This document shows, in pieces, positions 26,956-39,056 of a stretch of DNA of 64,000 nucleotides. Location: assembly GCF_036324505.1 (NCBI RefSeq), contig NC_086352.1, forward strand, positions 8,820,501 to 8,884,500. Direction: 5' to 3'. The number at the start of each line of letters is the position of its first letter. Position 1 is the stretch's first letter. Source of the DNA: Eleginops maclovinus (Eukaryota > Chordata > Actinopteri > Perciformes > Eleginopidae). Position numbers and translations under genes: made by a program. A model generated the notes under the pieces. It made no database searches. It saw only the letters and a program-made list of their open reading frames with translations, and was not told where the DNA came from.

Positions 26956-26968
26956 TATTTAAAAATGT

Positions 26969-28989
26969 AAACAAGCAAAAGACATGGCAGGTAAGATCTA
27001 AATTAGGAAATGTAGAGAACAAATGCTGAAACATTGCTGCAGTAGCAGTCCAGTGGGATCAAGGTCTTGGCTAAACGGAGCCTTGACAGCTTTATATTGA
27101 GTCTGGGCCATTAAAAAAATTCCGTGAAAACTCATCTATTTAGTAATTGACTTCAAGAACATGGGGCTAAGCTGAGAACAGAATTAGTTTAGCCTATTTC
27201 AGCTGAGAGACCTTGAGCAATGATTGCAAAAATAGTTCCCTGTTTCTGCAAAGACAGCAGAAATACACTTTTAAACTCTTTGGAAAAAGATTCAAGCAAT
27301 ACCACTATAATAAGCTCTTTAGCTGAAATCCAACATTTTTACCTAAGTATTCGGTACACGTAATAATAAACGAATAAATGGTTGTATTTTATACCCATAT
27401 GTGTGTACAAGCATGGTCCGCCCACACAGGCGCATTTGTTTTGACTGATTAGGCCTCATCTGAGGGCTGGACTGTGTAGGAGTAAACAAACTGTATAACT
27501 GTGAGTAACATGTAAAATGGATTTCTACCTTTTTAATTAGTTTCTCTGCACGTCATAAAGCTTTGGAGGATACAACACTGCCTTTTTATTTGGTTCATGA
27601 TATGTGTTGACCTTGCTTAAATCAAGAAAAGCTCAACCTCAACTCTAATTAGCCAGTATAAGACAAAACACCCTAGTAGAGGTGCACAATGTATACAGAA
27701 GTGGGTTGCGATTTGGTAATAAACACAACAGAGAAGTGCAGCCGGGTGGCTAAAAAGCCAAACGTATCGTTGCTGATTTGCTTCACTATTGCACTTTATC
27801 TTCGGGTTTATCTATTGGATGCTATTAAAGATTTCTTATTAACCAATAGCCGATGCTCATACTTGAAGTACCTGAACAGCCGCCCAGCTGCAGTGATGAC
27901 TTCTGCACAAACCAGCTGGATCCACCATGAACCACACGCTAAAGTGTAATACAGGCAACAGAGTTCCCCCCCTAGGAGAGAGTTAGTAGCCACAATGGTG
28001 AGGGTACTGTTGTGGAAACATGCAGCCATTTCCCCACGGCTTTGTTGGAGTTTCGTGTCATAGCATGAACACAGGAGCATGCATTAGGGCTGACATGACT
28101 ATTGTTTGCATGTTGTTCGCGTGGGCACAGGCTTTACTGGATTCATTTTGTTATGTCTTGAGTAAAGGTTAAAGAACCGCAGGAGCAGAATCAGAATAAA
28201 ATAATGTTAAAGGCCATGATTTTTCATTTTTGGAGAAGGATTTAAGGAGGAGTGCCAGGTGATGAGTTTTGAGAGGCAGCTGCAGCAGTACAATGCCACG
28301 TCTTTTGGACAGGACCGTAGACTTTGATTCATCCACCACACACTTTACACAAGCTACTCAAGACGAGCAGAACGAAGTATGCAGTCATTAAAAACCCGTC
28401 GATTGTCAGTCCCTGCCCTCTTCAGAAAGTGTTCAAGAAGGCAAAACCAAGCGCATGATTTTTGTTCAGGCCTTTGGTTGAGATCTCTCATGGAGGCAAA
28501 CAAAGAGGCAATACAGTAGCCAGTTTTCTCCTTTTCTCCTCCCCTTTCCACAACACCACTCAGAGTGGTCTCACAGTTAGCATCATAATAAAGGCCTTTT
28601 AATTGACATAAATAAGGATATGAGGAGAGAACCAAGTGCCCTAGAGAAGTGTTTTGTGTTTGCCTGGACCCGATGCAGGGAATGTGTTCTGTTAATCAGA
28701 TGGGAACACATGGCTGGTGAGTAGCGGCCCTCTGCTAATTGGCACTGTTTGTCTGCTGGTGGTTGTGTTCCTTCAAGGACCCAGCAGCCTTCCATTGGTA
28801 TTCAGGCGACTGCTTTGTGCTCCCAGTAGTGACGCCAGGCCATTAGGGAGAAGGACCCAGGACCCTTCTTTTTTACTTAACAAGGGGAACTTTCTCCCAG
28901 CACTGAGCAGTATCCAAGCCCTCCACCACATGTCAAACATCCCGGGAGCCTTTTCAGAACTGCGGGAGTATTTTCATCTGAACGCTACT
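26969..28989. other. Unique non-coding DNA; no gene seen
   Basis: No coding exon recognised. Open frames at 27689-27949 and 28717-29007 lack family signatures, and the latter begins only at a GTG. Confidence 0.55.
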
Positions 28990-30620
28990 AACTTTGTTGA
29001 GCCGTAGCATAAATTGTAATTGACATCATTGTACATTATTTAATCTGGTTTTATCTTTAATTGGCAACTCTGTGCAACCTAGATTTAGCAGCCCTTTGAA
29101 TTATTTGGATTCTTAATTAAGCTTCTTATAGAAAATTGGACAAATCACAATCCAGTTAATTATTAATGGTATTTGTTTATCGGTTTAACTTAAGATGTTG
29201 TTGCCTTTCATAACAATCAAAAACGCTCTCAACGTCTCTGTGATATTGCGCTTCATAAAAAACTTAATAGGAATTTTAAATATGACAGATTTTAGAGATA
29301 CACTGTCTGTTAATTATTGCCAAAGCAGAAGGGAGCCGCAGAAAAATAAAACGTGACGGTATCCAAAATTGAACAGAATACACCTCAGGTCAAACACACA
29401 AAGCCGTATAATTAAAAGAAGATAATTAAAGCCAATTCAACTCATCCCTGCAGCTGGAGAATGTAAAAATATGTATGGTCCACCCAACTACAAGAAAATG
29501 ATCAACTAACCCTCAAACTGTACGGACAAGCGACAAATTAAAGAAGGAATATCAGCAGATGAGTGGGAAACGTATATTAAATACAAATTGACTTGTGTTT
29601 TGTTGCTGTCTCTTCAGTGATTTATTATTAATCCCCTTTTTTACTCGCTTATATTAATTAGACACTGCTGGCTCCTTTTTGCTTTGAAAGCAATTTCCTG
29701 TTCATGTTCACAAGTTAAGATTGGACTGCCCAAGAACATACTAATTACATTTAGGAAGTCAATTACTTTTGTATCATTATATAAATTCTGTCAGAGGCCC
29801 CGGTGTTATTGTTCATTGTTTTAAGCATAATTGATGATACAGTAACATAAATCACATGAAGCATAAGAGCCTAATGTGCGAGAGCAACGTTAGCTCCCAC
29901 TTTATTTGTTAGCATATGCTGCCAATTATGCTTAATTAGAACATGCTGACTTTTTTTAATTTGGGTAAGCAAGGTTCCCTTTGCTCCAACACGCATATAA
30001 ACACAAGGTAAACAAGACAAGCCCCGGTTAATATCCAACAGTCGCATTCAGGAAAGGACAACATTATCAAACGTTTGACGTCCTTGTAACTAAAATCCTG
30101 TAGATTACAAATTCCCCAATGCAGGTTTACAAAAACATATCAATTTCTGACCTTAAGATTGCTATAAATATGTATGTTTTTGAAATTGTGCTTTAGTTTT
30201 GAAACCGTTTCCATAAAGGTCATATCTCGAATGATAATTAAGGTGAAGGTGAGGGTCTGTGATGTAGGGAAGGAAAACATGATTTAGTTCTGATATGATG
30301 TAGTGGGCAAATGTTAATATTTTGTATTACTTCATGTCAGGTTTTGTGTTGTGGAGACCTTTCCTACAGATTTCAGACCTTGAAATCTTTTGTAGCTGGA
30401 GAATGTGTGCGTGCATGTTGGTCCTGTTCCCTGCCTCTGTGCACTGATCGGATTTTAATGACCAGCAATTTGTGCATTTTGTAATGAATAGCGCATAGCT
30501 GCCTAATTAATCATTCTGGAAGAGGATAAAGTATTGCCACTTGAAAACATCTTCACCATAGCAGGCGCGCTTTCCACATGCAAACATCACATATTCTGAC
30601 TTTTGATTAAATATGATTTA
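28990..30620. promoter_or_regulatory. AT-rich block, possible conserved non-coding elements
   Basis: There are repeated clusters of TAATTA, TTAATTAAG, CAATTA and TAATTG (about 29015-29190, 29740-29950 and 30495-30520). They are interspersed with low-repeat, non-simple sequence and no open frame longer than the reporting size over about 1.6 kb. Such stretches in fish genomes are often deeply conserved enhancers near developmental genes. No alignment is available, so this is only a pointer. Confidence 0.25.
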
Positions 30621-31393
30621 TAACCATTACTGCGGCAGATTGATTAAAATAAAACCTGACCACATCATTTGTTTCATGTACTTACATTTACATTTGAGGC
30701 ATGTCGCTGACACAGAAATTAATTCTTAGTGATAACGTATTTCTCTCCCAGAGGTCATATAGCAACACAGCACACGCTCTGCTCAGATTTTCACCCCTGC
30801 ACCACTGGCTCATCATTCTGTCATGCAGTATGGGAGCTGTCAGCAGTGACACCCTCTGCTAGTTGGGTGTCAAGGATGGATGTTACAGCCGGCACAGCCT
30901 CTTCATTTAACCTAGAGTTTTACTCTGCAGCTGTGTTAGGTTAATGGAACGAAGCTGGCTGCTGCATGGTGGAGGCATGTTTGATCCGTCTCTCAGATGC
31001 TGCTGAGATCGGCTGAAAATATCTCCAGGTCTCTAGGTCTGGAGGTCTGGTTGTTTGTATAAACAGCTTAAATGCTAGGGGTTGATGGATGGACATTTCA
31101 AAGCATCTGTTAACATTGGAATGAGAACCATGTGGACTCACTTGTAGGGTTGTATGGTTTTAATTAGCGCTGCTTCCCCTGAGTCAATGGGTAAAGTAAT
31201 CCGCCGCCCTCAGTCTACTTTCAATTCTTCAAGGTTAGCCTTTCCAAGCCAACCCAGGTTTTGGTGCACCATCAAAACTGAAATTAGCTTAGCAAGTGCC
31301 AACCATTGTGTAGAAATATGTTCAGGTCATTATGAAACTATGGTAGACCTACCAAGACTGTGATGGGCCACAATTGGACCATTTGGACTGTTA
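30621..31393. other. Unique non-coding DNA
   Basis: No supported gene. A short TTACATTTACATTTGAGGCA motif at about 30684-30703 resembles a frequent teleost repeat tail, too short to call. Confidence 0.45.
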
Positions 31394-31786
31394 ATGTGGT
31401 CAAAATCACCCTTGAGACTCATGTCAGTGGACTTTTATAACTTACAACCTTTATTGTTTTTACTAGAAAGATTAAGAGTTGGTGAAGCAACAGATTGTGT
31501 TTCAGCGGGGTATTACATTTCAAGATATTCATTTAAATCCGACATATTTTTGACAACACAAGAAGCTAACACCTTCAACGAAGCAGTCCGTGATACATCA
31601 ATGGAAGGAGTGAGATCTGCTTTGTTATTCGTCCCATCTCTCTTGGGAAGAATCGGTGTAAAATCCAGGAGCTGCATCTATGGCATAATTGAGCACTTTG
31701 AAAAAGGGAGTCTGGGATTGTGGGTAATTGCTTCAGTACTGTTTGCGAAGTACCGTTTGATTAAAGTTTTCCTATACTTTAATTAG
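31394..31786 (+). other. 130-codon open frame of unknown meaning
   Basis: ATG-initiated and longer than most chance frames in this AT-rich window. It has no recognised domain. The C-terminal part is hydrophobic (LGLWVIASVLFAKYRLIKVF), which could be a membrane segment or coincidence. There is no splice, promoter or poly(A) context, and codon usage cannot be compared with a known gene here. I think it is more likely a chance frame or an old repeat than a gene. Confidence 0.15.
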
Positions 31787-32227
31787 ATGGACACTTAACT
31801 TCAAAGTCTATTGGCACTTAGCTTTCAAGCTGGTTTACTATAAAGGGAAAATCATTTTTCTTTTGAAACAAACTGGGTCTGTTTTTGTAGTTTTGTAGTC
31901 ATTCCCACTGTTTATAAAAGCATTGTTGAGACTGGGGGAGGCAGAACACCAGTCGCTACACCTTAACAACACATTGTTAGACATGTTTTCCTCCTCAGGC
32001 ATAATCATTCTCATTCATGTAAGGCACATTGAGTAGTTTGAGTTTCCTTTTAGGCAAACATGGTTCAATCTTTTATCACTTTTTTATTTTTATACAGCCT
32101 TTGCAGAAATTGGTGGCGAAGCAAATGTGTTAATGAGGATTTATCATCAAATCAAAGACCATTTACCTCGCAGGTTTTTCCTTTAAAGATATAGAATACA
32201 GTCATTCCTCATCAGATGTAAGAAAGA

Positions 32228-32228
<1 letters not shown>
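31787..32228. other. Unique non-coding DNA; no gene seen
   Basis: AT-rich sequence without repeats or open frames of note. Confidence 0.5.

Positions 32229-32308
<80 letters not shown>
32229..32308. repeat. (CA)n microsatellite
   Basis: A perfect CA run of 40 units. Confidence 0.98.
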
Positions 32309-32311
<3 letters not shown>

Positions 32312-33501
32312 ATCAATCAAACACTTTGTACACTCCAAAGAAGCATAGCAGATGAAGGGATGGCTGAGTGAGCTTTGCCGTTAACAGTCTTGTGGAAACT
32401 CTTGTTAGTATACAGCATGAATATATCATGTTCAGTCAAGTTGTTTTGATCTCTTCAGCATGTATTGATGCATGGTTGAGATTACAGTGTAGATGCATTT
32501 ATACACACAGGGAGCTGTTCTTTGCAAAGTTATCTGCAGTAATTTGGTAGATATGACAGGAAGTCATCGTAGTTTGTGTGGTTATCACAGCCATCGCATG
32601 ATCGCACACTCACTCTGTCAAGCTTGGATTATTTCTTCCTCTCTCCCCCTTATTTTTCTCTACAGGTATTTTCATGCAAATCCAGCTGAGATCAATCACT
32701 CCTGATAAACCAGGACGATACAGTTTGAAGTCTCGGAGGAGCTAAAGGAGATCTTATATTTAAAACATTATTATCTATAATGCACACGCCTCATATATAT
32801 TTAAAGCTTTACTCCAAATACATGGTGCTGTGTAGGGATGTGATCCCCATATGAAAGGACTAGATGCTACCTTTTAGGTTTTGCACGTTATATGCTGTCA
32901 GATACACAAGAGAAAGAGAGCTGAAGAAAGGACTATAAACAATTCAATCTGGAGTGCTACAGCAAACGCTGTCTTTGGTCTGCATTGCTATTTCCATTAT
33001 TTCTTAGTTCAGAGAAGATTTTGACTCTGAAAATTGATAGAGAAAACCCACACATCCTCGGGGTAGATGTTGATTTGGAAAGAGAAGCCAAAGAATAAAA
33101 CCCCTTTCTGATATAACAAAAAATAAAACCAACTGCGCTCCGCAGATTGGAAGTGAGAAATGTCAGGAAACGGCGAGTCTAATCGGTGTTGTAATCTCTG
33201 AGGAAGAGAGGGCGAAGGGGAGAAGATGCATCATGTTCTGATTGGACGGAGGATGGGGTTAAAGTTCGTAAGATAGACTCCAAACATTTAGCGTCACATT
33301 TTCACTGCCTGTGCCACACACCCTCAGGCAAGGTTGGAGAAAAAAAGAATGACGTGAGGGGATTGCAGGAGTCAAATAGGACGACTGAGCACTGAATCAG
33401 CTGCTGGAATTTTATAATAAAAGTTATTGACGGCATCAGGAAGCTGAAACTATTAATAAATGATACTGGAAAGTCTTAAACATACTGGGAAAATGTATTA
33501 C
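32309..33501. other. Unique DNA with one strong acceptor-like site
   Basis: No confirmed gene. A pyrimidine-rich stretch (about 32635-32661) ending in CTACAG at 32665 is the best splice-acceptor look-alike in the window. The next open codons end at TGA after about a dozen residues, so at most it would start a terminal or untranslated exon. AATAAAA motifs follow near 33090-33130. No upstream exon was found. Confidence 0.4.
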
Positions 33502-33952
33502 TTAAAGTCACCTTTAATGCAAGATCCACTTTATTATGTCTTTTTATATATAAATGTGTCAGGAAAAAGATTGTCCCTCTTTAGTCTGAAAATGAGCCAA
33601 TGAGATGTTGGCCCTTTGTGATGTCACAATGTTTGGGTTGTGCAACCATTAATCAAAAACCAACCAAGGTAACACCCGCCTACCTTACCACCTGAATCTC
33701 CTCCTGGAGCACCATTGTGTTTTTTTGTTTTTTTAACCAATCATCTCTCAGAGGGGCGTGGCCAGCAGCAGCTCATTAGCGTTTAAAGCTACAGACACAG
33801 AATCAGCACTTCAGCTGGTCCGGAGCTGAAACAGAGGGGTTTATGGGATGCTACATTGATCTGTTTGGTATTACAGCCACACACATCAGAGACATCTACA
33901 TCTGAGATCTAGAATATAATGTTGAAAAAGAGTATAATAGGGGACCTTTTAA
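33502..33952. mobile_element. TTAA-flanked miniature element (piggyBac-like?)
   Basis: TTAA occurs at both ends (33502-33505 and 33949-33952). Just inside, the left AAGTCACCTTTAATGC and the inverted right AAGGTCCCCTATTATAC match at about 12 of 17 positions, a worn inverted repeat. The interior (TGATGTCACAATG, GAGGGGCGTGGCCAGCAGCA, CATTAGCGTTTAAAGC) is a repeat I recognise as widespread in teleosts. There is no transposase trace, so it is non-autonomous. Superfamily is inferred from the TTAA site only. Confidence 0.55.
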
Positions 33953-36900
33953 AACAAGCAAACAGTTTTCTTGACTATTCCTATGAAATGATTTTGAGAA
34001 ACACCTTTCAAAGTGTCCTGTGAATTAGTAAAGCACCTTAAAAACACATAGGAAATATCATGGACTTGGTAGTTTCTCAGTTATGACAAGCGACATTAAA
34101 GTAATAAAGTTCAGCTTGTCCTGCTTTATGGGTATCGTCTGCACTGCTGGAAAATGTTTTAGACCAATAAAACTGCCTGGCTTAATATGCCTGGTATAAA
34201 AGGCACCCATAATCGCACATCTGCAATAGATGCTATGGGTGTGGTCTGCAAGCTATTCACTTCCATACAAAGACATGCATTTGTAAAACAGGGTTATGTA
34301 ATTTGTTGCTGCATTCATAAGAAATTGAGACTGATGTTGAAATGATAGAGGCTTTATTTTTATCGACCCTCTGTTGCAGGACTGGCCCAAGTATTATTTC
34401 TACATTGTTATATCAGTAATACCTAATCTCAAGGATTTAAATTCATATAAAGATTTAATGGTTTCATTGTCTTATACATAATAGTTAGCAATAAAAAGCT
34501 TTAGTCCCAGGCTCCTCCAACAGTGCAACAGACGAAAAACGGGAGATATAAAGGAATAAATACATAAAATACTGCAATAAAATGCAGTAATAAGGAAACT
34601 ATGTACATATAAAATACACTCTGATGAACAGAAAGACAAATTAATTTCTGGAATGTCAAACAAAATACTGGTACTTAAACTAATACCTTAAGCACAAACC
34701 CATCTTTGATGATCTCAGATTCATATCATATGCAGCTTCTGTGATCATAAATATCTGAAATTAGTCCATGTGTAATACATCTGCAGAATAAGACAACAGC
34801 ATCCCTCAGTGCCCCATGTGAGTTTGCAGAACTGGCTCTCGATGAGGAGAAAACGAAGCTTGGCCAATTCACCTTACTCTGCAACAAAAGAGATATCCAT
34901 GGTAATTACGTAAGTCAAACAAAAACATTGATAGTAGAGTAATAAAATAAGTCGTGTTACGATTGAGGCTTCAGAGTCCAGCAGAAAGCTTTTGTAATTG
35001 AGGAGCAGTTGTGTTATCCCAAGCTCCATTAAAATTTCATCACACTTGCACATTTCCATGAATGGCATTATTCAAATTATGCTAAATCACATCAGCTTGC
35101 CTGCTTGCCAATGCAGCGTTGCCCATTACAATGACCGAGGCAAGATTCCCAAAGTCTAGTGGAGGGCCTGCATGTGATTTTACAGCATGCTTCATATTCT
35201 AAACAGATGCTGAAAAAGCTACCGAGTATTGGCCCTTGGCCTTTGAATATTTGGAAGCCTGAGGAGTAAGAATACTGCAGCCAGCACATTAAATACAAAC
35301 CTTTGCTTCATTCAAACAAATATGGTTTTAAAATAAAGATGACAAGTAACAGAATTGGCTCGAAGCCGCTACTGAAGTCATCAGTGGAAATATTTACTTC
35401 ATATATCATCAATGGTATATATTGTACTCCACATTTGTGAATGAATAACATTGTTGGAAACATATCCCTTTTCTTATTACATACACGGGACAATGTTTTA
35501 TTCAAAAGCAGCAGCGTGTTATTCACACTGTGGTGAAATTCCTGCAGCATGTCCAAAAAAAAGTCCAGCACAGCTTGACACTGATTTGTTATTTCATGTG
35601 ACTCAGTTTGCTGGGAAATATTCATCAGGTGGAGGGCGCGCCTACTCTCCAGCCCATAATAAGTCACCTGCTAACACACAGACTTAGCCCCATGATTACA
35701 GCAGTGGTTTGATGATCTGTGGCTGTTAATAATACATGATAAATAGCTGGATGAATGAAACAAAGCAGTGTGTAGTATTTGGTGACCCCGTGTTATTAGC
35801 ACTAAGAGGAACCATTAGTTGGTTGTCTTAACCCGCCTTAATGAGGTCTCCCCGCTCTGGGAGTGAGAGGGACGGTTGGTGAATACGATAAAGGGGGTGC
35901 GGGATTTCAGGTTGGAGTACTCGCAGTGGCGTGTGGTCTCTGTGTTACTGGTATGCTGGTCTATAGAGTGGTGGGGTAATAGAGATTTATTTTTAGGCCA
36001 ACCCAAAAGATTGCAAAGGCTCCTGTTTTTCTATTTGATTTTGGATAATTGCAGAAAATGAGATCTGTGGCAAACAAATGTTTTATTCAGCAGGATAATG
36101 TCCATATATTTCTGATTAAAGCATAAATCCAATCTCCTGAAGTAAAAACCTAACGTTAGGCTCCACTCAGAATACATGAAGGTAGCATAGCTTCACATCA
36201 CCACCGCTAAGCTAAAGGTGGCTAATGTTTGTTGTGATGACATTTAGTGGTGATTGAATATCGCTCTTTAGTGACTGCCTTATTTTAGGACATGAACATT
36301 TTCAGATATTCACGAGTGGGTAATTTACTGATGTATTTTTGTGTTAATCACAGACCTTAACCATTGATTGGAGACGAGGGAACTAAAATGCTGACTCATT
36401 TCCGAGTTTATGACTCCTTCCTGCACCAATCTACTGAGTGTGGGATTGAGAGTGTGGCCGTTTAAAATATATTGTGCTGTTAGCATGGTATTTTGTTACG
36501 GTGCAGTCACCAAAATGTAGCCACATTCAGAGCAAATCAGATCCAACACTTGTTTGTATCTCCCTAAAGCATCTGGATATTGTCTTTTTTACCTAAAAAA
36601 CAGGTCATCCATGACCCAGGTAGTCAGTCTAGATAAAATGTTTCCTTGTGTGACCTAGAAATTATAAGTTGTGGAGCAAAGGAAACAAGGTATACAAACG
36701 TTTGTGAAGTCTCAATGACATTTTGCTAATACGTTTAACCATTGGAGGCTCCTGCAGCTTTAAAAACCAGATGCATGGAAGCTTAACCAAACAGTTCATC
36801 CTGGATAAATGACGTAATGTTTTAAATATTCAGAGCTGTAGAGCTAATTAAGCGAGTCAAATTAATTACAAGTAGTATAGCTGCTTGTTAAAGCCCTCTG

Positions 36901-38625
36901 TAAATGAGGGGAAGGTGTGTGGGGGGAGATTTTTAGCATACTTAAGTGGAAGGGGGAAATAGGGCTGAAAGATGATCCCGCCCAAGTGTCGGACCACTCA
37001 ACAGATATGACAGATGGCTGGCAGAGTGTACGGATATGTGTTACATGGATTTGTGTTCATGAGCATGTATGTATATTTACATGTGAGTAAACACACAGGA
37101 TAGGGTTAGCAAATAACTGAACATATGTGATGACATGCACAGCTGCAACGTCAGTGTTCTTGCATGTAGATTATTAAAGACAAGTAGTGTCACCCAGAGT
37201 CGTAGTCTTAAAGAGAAACTTTAACAAGAAATTATGTGCTGTCTCCCAAAAACAATCTGAGTGGGAAAACATGGATGTGACTTGTTTGCAGGGTGACACG
37301 TTGAGGTGTTGTTATTGTTAGGGGTATTATTTCCTGTCTGAGACTTCCATTTCTTCCCGTAGGTGTCAGGTGATTGACAGTAAACACAGCATTAAATAAT
37401 GTGCCCACTGAGATGAGAACACAAAACTCTGCCACAAAGAAAAGACAACACAGACAGGAACAAATTAAGGCATTAAATCCACCATGATAGACTCCTAGCA
37501 TGCACAGTTTCGTATTTGGGGGAAGATGTTGTTGTTACTGTACTAAAATAGGAATTGCATTCAGTGAGGAAACAAATGAATTGCCTGGACAAAGCTTGTG
37601 AAAGCAGTCCATACTATCTACACTAACACACACTTGTATTACCTTGTGAATGTCTGGTTGATTGTGTGTAACGGGGAGGTTTTTACCAATAGTGACTGGT
37701 TTGCAGATCAGAAGATGGTCATTGTTTGCACAGGGATCATCTGACTCTCAAAAAAGACAGGAGAGACCGGAACCATACGTGACAGAGCCTCATTACACTC
37801 GCACATCTTCAAACCTGAGACTCTCTCAAGTGTTTATTACTCCGGGCTTCGGACAGAAATTGATCTAAAATGACAGCTGGTGGATCCATTCCTGTGCAGA
37901 GTGGAGTCGCTCTGTACACAGTGAAGCCTCAGTGACCGGTCTACCTGAAGTCCCTGTTTTCAGCATTTCAGGGCGTGATCCTGTCATGTCATCTGGTTAC
38001 ACTTTAGCTTCTGTAGGTTGCATTTTTACAAGAAAGGGAAGGGGGATGGTGGAGAGGAAACGGGAGCATCGAGTAAGAGATAAACGAAGACGTTGTGTGC
38101 ATGTGACGGAATAAAAGGATGGACAAAACCGATAGATTTATGAGAAAAATTAAAGGAAGACAGCAGGAACCTAGCTACAAATGATTGTTCTTTGCAGCTT
38201 ATAAAACTATCAAATAGCCTTGGCTTATTTACAGTAAACTAAGTATTTTACACTTAATATTCTTTACTCAAATGATACAGTGCATGCTTTAAATGGTAAT
38301 ATTTCCCCCCGTTCATTCAGAAAAAATGTATTGTACATTTAAAAAGCAATTTAAATACAGTGTAGCTCCCAGTTGGATGATGAACTAACTGCACTGAGCA
38401 ACATTTCCTAGTAAGTTGCACTGGTTTGGGTCTGTGGGGAACCCGGGGCATAGCACAGCTGTTAAGTACTTTTAGCAGAACTATTGTTCAGTGAAACAAA
38501 ACAGCCCATTCAGCTTGGCCGGTTTCCAGAGCACTCCTATAGCGACCAAATGTTTATCATTGTTTTGACACTGCATAGGATAGGACAGCATGGGGTGTGC
38601 CTATAGATAGCTGTGTTGAGTGTGT
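33953..38625. other. Unique non-coding DNA; no gene seen
   Basis: About 4.7 kb with no supported gene, microsatellite or repeat family. The longest frame (119 codons on the minus strand at 35667-35308) has no domain signature and overlaps a plus-strand frame. ATTA-rich patches occur near 36840-36870. Confidence 0.55.
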
Positions 38626-38638
38626 GGGGGGGGGGGGG
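38626..38638 (+). repeat. G13 homopolymer
   Basis: Thirteen consecutive G bases after a short GT run. The length is prone to sequencing and replication slippage. Confidence 0.95.
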
Positions 38639-38784
38639 TGTACAGGCATTAATGCTGCATAGACAAATCAGTTCTAGAGACAATTTACAATACTCTTCGA
38701 AATGTCTAGTTTCTTATCATCATTGTTGTTTTGTTCAGTCTTGGAGAAGTGCAGTGGTAACTTTGTGAGGTAGTTAGCAATTCC

Positions 38785-39056
38785 CAGGTGTCTTGTTTGT
38801 AAGCAAATCAAAAGCACATGTTTTATAGGTTGCCTTTTCTTCATTTTCTGCTGTCTCTGATGATTGTCATCCCTTCTACTCTTCCTGGATTGATTCACTC
38901 TTTGGCATAGCAGAATAGCACCAAATGCTCTTTTAAAATCGCAGGTGTCTTGTAAGCATATTAAAAAGTGTGTTTATTAGTCGCGTTTCTACAGACTGCT
39001 GTCTCTAATGATGGTCATTTCTTCTACTCTTTCGAGTCAATCTGTGGCGTATAAGA
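38785..39056. repeat. Old tandem duplication (about 157-bp offset)
   Basis: 38785-38905 and 38942-39056 share, in the same order and at a nearly constant offset, CAGGTGTCTTGT, GTAAGCA-AT, CTGCTGTCTCT-ATGAT-GTCAT, TTCTACTCTT and a final GGC-TA block. The divergence shows the duplication is not recent. There is no similarity to the transposons nearby and no open frame. It may be a duplicated regulatory element or the trace of an old satellite pair. Confidence 0.75.

Noticed and set aside
28717..29007. Secreted protein with a signal-peptide-like start
   Set aside because: Begins at GTG, has no downstream family signature, and the hydrophobic start is short.
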